A stretch of DNA of 64,000 bases from assembly GCA_017550645.1 (NCBI GenBank), contig JAFZOI010000036.1, positions 124,001 through 188,000 on the forward strand, written 5' to 3'. Origin of the DNA: Oscillospiraceae bacterium. Its GTDB lineage: Bacteria > Bacillota > Clostridia > Oscillospirales > Oscillospiraceae. The notes below the pieces were generated by a model. The model ran no database searches. It had not been told where the DNA came from and was given only the letters and a program-made list of their open reading frames with translations. Each line of letters starts with the position of its first letter. The first letter of the stretch is position 1. Both the position numbers and the translations under genes were made by a program. Below, in pieces: positions 60,157 through 64,000 of the stretch.

Positions 60157-60187
60157 TTGACACATGATACTATGCGTTGTATAGTAT
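60157..60187 (+). promoter_or_regulatory. padR promoter and probable PadR operator
   Basis: -35 TTGACA (60157-60162) and -10 TATAGT (60180-60185), spacer 17 bases. An inverted repeat ATACTAT-N7-ATAGTAT (60167-60187) covers the spacer and -10, the right place for repression by the PadR protein encoded 22 bases downstream. Confidence 0.85.
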
Positions 60188-60208
60188 GTTGCGAAAGGAG
60201 GTATCCTG

Positions 60209-60532
60209 ATGCTTGACGCTCAACTCAAACGGGGACTTCTGGACGTATGCGTGCTCGCGGTGCTGCGCAGGGGCGACTCCTACGGCTATCAGATAATAAA
60301 GGATCTGTCCGGCTGCATCGCGATCTCGGAATCGACGCTCTACCCCATTCTCAAGAGGCTCGAGGCCTCGAAAACTCTCACGGATTACTCCGTCGAGCAC
60401 AACGGCAGGCTTCGCCGATTTTACAGGATAACCGACGCGGGAAGAAAACAACTCTCCGACTTCCTCGAGAGCTGGTCGGAAATGAACGCGGTATACGAAT
60501 TCGTAAAGGAGAGCTGCGAAAATGACGCTTAA
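60209..60532 (+). CDS. PadR family transcriptional regulator
   Basis: 107 residues. Winged helix LDAQLKRGLLDVCVLAVLRRGDSYGYQIIKDLSG and SESTLYPILKRLEASKTLTDYSVEHNGRLRRFYRITDAGRKQL, then a dimerisation helix. It probably represses its own promoter through the inverted repeat at 60167-60187 and controls the two downstream genes. Overlaps the DUF1700 gene by 11 bases. PadR-DUF1700-DUF4097 is a recurrent Firmicutes operon. Confidence 0.95.
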   Translation: MLDAQLKRGLLDVCVLAVLRRGDSYGYQIIKDLSGCIAISESTLYPILKRLEASKTLTDYSVEHNGRLRRFYRITDAGRKQLSDFLESWSEMNAVYEFVKESCENDA

Positions 60533-61148
60533 CGATTTTCTGCGCGAGCTCGAAAACGGGATAATGCAGCTCGACGAGAGCGAACGCAACAGCAGGCTCG
60601 GCTACTACGCCGAGATGATACAGGACCGCGTCGAGGACGGAATGAACGAGGCCGAGGCCGTCGCCTCCATGGGCGATCCCGCCGAGCTCGCGAGGACGAT
60701 ACTCGCCGAGCAGCCGCTCCCGACTCTGGTCAAGCAGCGCATTCAGAAAGAAAAGAAAAAGCAGCGCTCCGGCAGCGCGGTCACGACAGTGCTCGCGATA
60801 GTGGGCTTTCCCTTCTGGTTCCCGCTGCTGCTCGCCTTCGCGGCGATCATCCTCGCGGTGGACATCGTCCTCATAGCGCTGGTCATAGTCCTCTTCGCCG
60901 TCGTCCTCGCGCTCGCCGTCTCGGCGATGGCCGCGCTCGTCGCAGGGGTCTACATGATCTTCAAGGATCCGCCTCTCGCGATAGCCGGCTTCGGCGCCGC
61001 GCTCATCCTCGCGGGACTGACCGTACTGGTCTTCATCGGCGCGAAGGCCGCCGCCAAGGGCATATTCAAGCTCATAGGACTCATGTGGCGCGGAGTGAAG
61101 CGCCTTATCGTAGGAAAGAAGGATAAGAATAATGAAAAAGTCAGCTAA
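60522..61148 (+). CDS. DUF1700 family membrane protein
   Basis: 208 residues. N-terminal soluble helices MTLNDFLRELENGIMQLDESERNSRLGYYAEMIQDRVEDGM are the DUF1700 signature; then about four membrane helices (FWFPLLLAFAAIILAVDIVLIALVIVLFAVVLALAV and more) and a basic C-terminus. Function unknown; the family pairs with PadR and DUF4097 proteins and is linked to envelope stress. Overlaps the DUF4097 gene by 17 bases. Confidence 0.93.
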   Translation: MTLNDFLRELENGIMQLDESERNSRLGYYAEMIQDRVEDGMNEAEAVASMGDPAELARTILAEQPLPTLVKQRIQKEKKKQRSGSAVTTVLAIVGFPFWFPLLLAFAAIILAVDIVLIALVIVLFAVVLALAVSAMAALVAGVYMIFKDPPLAIAGFGAALILAGLTVLVFIGAKAAAKGIFKLIGLMWRGVKRLIVGKKDKNNEKVS

Positions 61149-62151
61149 AGTCGCCATCATTGTCGCCGTCTGCCTGATAGTCATAGGGCTTCTCATCGGC
61201 GCAGTCGCCGCGCTTATAAATAGCCGCCGCACCGGCGGGTGGTCCGTCTCCTTCAGAAACGGCCTCAGCGGGATCGTAAACGGCCGCGAGAGCGTCGAAT
61301 TCGTCAAGCGCACTGAGACCCTCTCCGCCGCCGAGGTCAAGGGACTCGAGCTCGCGACCGTCGCGACCGATATAAAGCTCGTCGCCGGCTCCTCCTCGCA
61401 GTACCGCGTCACCTGCTATGAAAACGAGGACCGCTGGTATGATATCGAGCTCGACGGCGGCAGGCTCAAGATAAAGGAGCAGAACAAGCCGGGCTTCTCC
61501 GACACACATATAAGCATCTTCGACGGCAAAGAGCAGTATACCGTGACCGTCGAGGTCCCGGCCAAGTGCGTCTCCCTCTCCGCAGCGACTGTCTCCGGCG
61601 ACGTATACCTCCCTGCGCTGACCATTGACGGCGGCTTCTCGGCGGCAACGACGAGCGGCGACATCTTCGCCTCCGACGGCGCCGAGATACTCGGCGGCGT
61701 GTCCATAGCGACCACGAGCGGCGACGTCCGCTTCTCCGGCACGATAGAGGGCGGCTTTTCCTGCACAAAGACGAGCGGCGATCTGAGCTTCTCCGGCGAG
61801 GCCGAGAGCTTCTCCGTCAAGACCACGAGCGGCGACCTCGTCCTCTCCGGCTGCGCTTTCTCCGGCAAAGTCGACGTGACCACCGTCTCCGGCGAGATAG
61901 TCGCCGACGGGTTCGTCTGCGGCCCGCTGAAGCTGAAGACGACGAGCGGCGACATCTCGATCCGCGGCCTCGAGAGCGGCGAGATAGATATAGACACCAC
62001 GAGCGGCGACGTCGCCCTCACAATGACAGATCCCGACGCATACAAATACGAGGTCAAGACCACCTCCGGCGACGTGAGAACGCCCTACGGCAGCTCCTCC
62101 GGCGTCCTCTGCGACGTCCATACCACCTCCGGCGACGTCGTCATCGGCTGA
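61132..62151 (+). CDS. DUF4097 beta-helix repeat protein, membrane-anchored
   Basis: 339 residues. A single N-terminal anchor (VAIIVAVCLIVIGLLIGAVAALI) and an exterior domain made of repeated beta coils marked by TTSGD (about 10 occurrences from residue 145 on, spaced about 20 residues, some read as TVSGE or TKTSGD). This is the DUF4097 adhesin-like solenoid. It is the likely effector of the PadR-controlled operon at the cell surface. Confidence 0.93.
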   Translation: MKKSAKVAIIVAVCLIVIGLLIGAVAALINSRRTGGWSVSFRNGLSGIVNGRESVEFVKRTETLSAAEVKGLELATVATDIKLVAGSSSQYRVTCYENEDRWYDIELDGGRLKIKEQNKPGFSDTHISIFDGKEQYTVTVEVPAKCVSLSAATVSGDVYLPALTIDGGFSAATTSGDIFASDGAEILGGVSIATTSGDVRFSGTIEGGFSCTKTSGDLSFSGEAESFSVKTTSGDLVLSGCAFSGKVDVTTVSGEIVADGFVCGPLKLKTTSGDISIRGLESGEIDIDTTSGDVALTMTDPDAYKYEVKTTSGDVRTPYGSSSGVLCDVHTTSGDVVIG

Positions 62152-62189
62152 CAAACGCGGCGCCGCATACGCAGGAAGTGAGGTCGTAA

Positions 62190-63044
62190 ATGAGCGACTT
62201 ACGTAAGTCCCGGCCGAACAGGCTGCTGTGGTATCTTATCCTCATCGTCATACTGTCCGCATTTTGCTACGTCACGCTGAACGTATGGCTGCTGCCGTAT
62301 TCGATAGAGCACGCCGAAACGGGAAAAATGACCGCGGGCTATTTCCTCTATGCGGCGATAGGACTTCTCTTCTCGACGCCGACGCCTTTCTGGGCGGTCT
62401 TCATCATTTCTCTGTTCATAGAAAAGACCGGTATCCGGCAGATGTTCCGGAACATTTTCCGCACGGAAAACAAGCTGAAGACCGTGCTCGTCACGGGCGG
62501 GTTCTGTCTGCTCGCTTTCGTTTACGCGATACTGTTCGGAACGCCCAACGGCTCGCCCTGGTACATGTTCCCTCTCGGTTTTCTGATCATGATACCGTTT
62601 GTCGGCATAGCCGAAGAGACCGGCTGGCGGGGGCTGCTGCAGCCTGAATTGGACAAGAGGATGCCCTTCCCCTTTTCTGTACTCGTTACCGCAGCGATCT
62701 GGCTCGTCTGGCACTTTCCCGTGTTTATAGACCCGACGTCAAATCATTACGGAGACAGCGTCGTCGGATTCGCGATAACGATCTTTATCTGGGCGTTTGC
62801 CCTGGCCGCGATATACAGATCGACAAAAAGCGTGATCGCCTGCGCGCTGTATCATACCTTTATCGACGCACTCGGCGCGGTCTACGACTGGAACGCCTTA
62901 TTCGACGGCTTCCCGGGAAGTCCGGCGACAAACGTATATCGGGTCGTCTGGCTGGGCGCCGCGATCGTCTTATGGCTCACGGCGAAACGCAAAGAAACAG
63001 ACTCGGCGTCTGAGCCCCCGCCCCTTGAATGCGGGACGTCGTGA
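62190..63044 (+). CDS. CPBP family intramembrane glutamic protease
   Basis: 284 residues with about 8 helices. The catalytic EExxxR is in GIAEETGWRGLLQPEL; the other two motifs are AAIWLVWHFPVF and CALYHTFIDALG. Family members process proteins in the membrane or serve in bacteriocin immunity. GAGG lies 6 bases before the ATG, 38 bases after the DUF4097 gene, and a terminator follows. Codon use is more AT-leaning than in the DUF genes, so it may have a separate origin. Confidence 0.9.
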   Translation: MSDLRKSRPNRLLWYLILIVILSAFCYVTLNVWLLPYSIEHAETGKMTAGYFLYAAIGLLFSTPTPFWAVFIISLFIEKTGIRQMFRNIFRTENKLKTVLVTGGFCLLAFVYAILFGTPNGSPWYMFPLGFLIMIPFVGIAEETGWRGLLQPELDKRMPFPFSVLVTAAIWLVWHFPVFIDPTSNHYGDSVVGFAITIFIWAFALAAIYRSTKSVIACALYHTFIDALGAVYDWNALFDGFPGSPATNVYRVVWLGAAIVLWLTAKRKETDSASEPPPLECGTS

Positions 63045-63084
63045 AATAAGAACAAAGCGAGATCGCCTGATAATATCGGGCAGC

Positions 63085-63125
63085 AAAAGACTCCGCTCCG
63101 TCATAAGACGGGGCGGAGTCTTTTT
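63085..63125. terminator. Bidirectional terminator between CPBP gene and yfcE
   Basis: 15-bp stem AGACTCCGCTCCGTC/GACGGGGCGGAGTCT (one wobble pair) with loop ATAA, flanked by A4 and T5. Confidence 0.9.
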
Positions 63126-63130
63126 CAGTT

Positions 63131-63589
63131 TTATCTCGTTCTTTCGAGCTCGCGGAGGACGCCGTCGTCGGCAGAGAAGACGGCGTAGGACCCGTCGCAG
63201 AGGGCCCCGGGATTTACGAGCGTCACCCCTCCCTGCGCGCCGCGGTAGGATAGGTGCGTATGGCCGAAAAACGCGGCGCGGCAGCACGCCTCCTCGGCGG
63301 CGAGCGCGAGGCGCAGCAGGCCGAGCTTTACGCCCTCGGCGTGGCCGTGGACGGCGAGTATCTCCACTCCCCCGACGTTGGTGCGCATGCGGTCGGGCGC
63401 GACGAGCGAAGTATCGCAGTTGCCGCGCACGCAGCGCACGTCGAGCCCCGGGAAGTCCTCAGCGGCCTCGAGCATATCCGGCACGCAGTCGCCGAGGAAG
63501 ATGACGACGTCGGGTTTTTCCCTGCGCACGGCGTTTTTTATGGCCGTAACGTGGCCGTGGGAATCGGAGAGGACCAATATTTTCGTCAT
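63131..63589 (-). CDS. yfcE: YfcE/MJ0936 family phosphodiesterase
   Basis: 152 residues. Metal motifs ILVLSDSHGHVTAI, VIFLGDCVPD, CVRGNCD, LAVHGHAEGV and AAFFGHTHLSYRG are complete. Small calcineurin-like phosphodiesterase acting on phosphodiester model substrates; the natural substrate is unknown. Single minus-strand gene near the end of the window. Confidence 0.93.
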   Translation of the reverse strand: MTKILVLSDSHGHVTAIKNAVRREKPDVVIFLGDCVPDMLEAAEDFPGLDVRCVRGNCDTSLVAPDRMRTNVGGVEILAVHGHAEGVKLGLLRLALAAEEACCRAAFFGHTHLSYRGAQGGVTLVNPGALCDGSYAVFSADDGVLRELERTR

Positions 63590-63616
63590 ATGTGCTCACC
63601 TCGCATACGGGATGAA

Positions 63617-63668
63617 TATAATAGTGCAGACGCTGTCTGCGTCCACGGAGGTATATATTATGTCAACC
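63617..63668 (+). promoter_or_regulatory. Promoter -10 and start region of the 87-residue gene
   Basis: A -10 TATAAT lies at 63617-63622; no good -35 is seen 17 bases upstream. GGAGG at 63647-63651 precedes the ATG at 63660 by 8 bases. The ATG is embedded in a motif copy. Confidence 0.5.
63657..63668 (+). repeat. Repeated 12-bp motif ATTATGTCAACC, copy 7
   Basis: Exact copy spanning the start codon of the 63660 gene (ATG-TCA-ACC, M-S-T), as at 12515. Confidence 0.7.
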
Positions 63669-63923
63669 GATTTGTCGAATCTGCTCAACGCGCTGATGGC
63701 GGCGGGCGGCCGCGAAGCCATAGCTGGAAAAGAGGCCGGGCTCAAAAAGCTCGCCGAGAGCGACGCCGGGATGAAGGTCGGGCAGGCACTCGGCGGCGAC
63801 GAGGATTTCAAGCGCGCCGTCGAGCGCGGCGATACGGAGGCCGTCAGAAAGCGCCTCACGGCGCTGATGAAGACGAAGGAAGGTGCGCAGCTCGCGCAGA
63901 GCCTCTCCGAGCTCATGAAATAG
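63660..63923 (+). CDS. Small helical protein of unknown function
   Basis: 87 residues, all predicted helix (LSNLLNALMAAGGREAIAG; LKKLAESDAGMKVGQALGG; KTKEGAQLAQSLSELMK). No signal peptide or membrane segment. It is followed after 19 bases by a second small gene of similar start, and such pairs of short helical proteins occur in Clostridia. No function known to me. The frame extends upstream of the ATG but without a ribosome-binding site. Confidence 0.75.
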   Translation: MSTDLSNLLNALMAAGGREAIAGKEAGLKKLAESDAGMKVGQALGGDEDFKRAVERGDTEAVRKRLTALMKTKEGAQLAQSLSELMK

Positions 63924-63942
63924 GCTGAAAGGACGGGCCGAA

Positions 63943-64000
63943 ATGGACGATCTCGAGGGAAAAATAAATGCGCTCCTCGGCTCCCCGGAGAGCATGGAGC
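63943..64000 (+). CDS. Start of a small gene, truncated by the window edge
   Basis: 19 residues visible (MDDLEGKINALLGSPESME), with AAAGGA upstream. The start resembles its neighbour in composition (LLxALL/LLG, helical). Probably the second member of a two-gene unit. Confidence 0.6.
   Translation, partial: MDDLEGKINALLGSPESME

Noticed and set aside
918..63668. The repeated 12-bp motif as a CRISPR array or transposon end
   Set aside because: Copies are kilobases apart with no spacers, no shared flanks, no transposase and no target duplications.

Overview
The window is a gene-dense, GC-rich chromosomal segment of a Firmicutes bacterium, most likely an anaerobic Clostridia of the Oscillospirales/Christensenellales kind. 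The evidence is gene order (yicC-remA-gmk-rpoZ-priA-def-fmt-rsmB; dxs-tlyA-nadK-argR-recN; tig-clpP-clpX-lon; rplS-lepB-rbgA-rnhB-yraN), a T-box leader on tyrS, a CdaA/YbbR c-di-AMP pair, Firmicutes families (RemA, DUF951, DUF5685, DUF1700, DUF4097, DUF2975, a SpoIVFB-like M50 protease), and a tRNA with encoded CCA. No prophage, insertion sequence or CRISPR array was found; this is mostly core chromosome with a few accessory blocks. About three quarters of the genes lie on the minus strand, which suggests that replication runs from right to left here.

Layout. 1-10.95 kb: one long minus-strand array from cdaA through ybbR, rseC, a DUF5685 gene, a J-domain protein and a membrane protein into the conserved yicC...rsmB translation/replication-restart cluster; rsmB runs off the left edge. 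11.2-14.9 kb: hisC-DUF951, a small unknown plus-strand gene, rarA and nth. 14.9-19.8 kb: a T-box-controlled minus operon of tyrS, capA, a secreted stalk-domain protein with a degenerate deacetylase fold, and a sugar-nucleotidyltransferase-like gene. 19.8-26.9 kb: recN, argR, nadK, tlyA, dxs and a CPA2 antiporter. 27.1-29.7 kb: a large plus-strand zinc-ribbon/membrane/Tyr-Gly-Asp-repeat protein. 29.7-32.9 kb: an exopolysaccharide set (glycosyltransferase, DUF4330, O-antigen-ligase-like). 33-36.3 kb: an MBL-fold hydrolase, tRNA-Cys, and a DUF2975/XRE/DUF4173 module. 36.4-42.1 kb: the ATP-dependent protease/chaperone set. 42.2-48.1 kb: phosphoesterase-thrC-dipeptidase and yraN-rnhB-rbgA-lepB-rplS. 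48.3-51.5 kb: the DUF2344/TIGR03960 radical-SAM pair with an M50 protease. 51.6-55.2 kb, plus strand: a Xer recombinase and an MBOAT/DHHW polysaccharide O-acetylation pair. 55.3-59.9 kb: an XRE gene of lower GC, then an accessory operon of a UroD-family protein, a flavoprotein, an esterase and a serine hydrolase. 60.2-63.0 kb, plus strand: a PadR-DUF1700-DUF4097 envelope system with a clear promoter/operator, and a CPBP protease. The right end holds yfcE and two small genes, the last truncated.

The most unusual signal is not a gene. A 12-bp sequence, ATTATGTCAACC (GGTTGACATAAT on the other strand), occurs seven times in one orientation, once with a first-base change, with six looser relatives. 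It is far too AT-rich and too frequent for chance in DNA of this composition. Three of the seven copies lie in translation-start regions: two contain the start codon and one fills the space between Shine-Dalgarno and ATG. Four lie inside genes, always in the frame that reads V-D-I-[I/T]. It behaves like a genome-wide DNA motif imposed on coding sequence. Its function is unknown to me.
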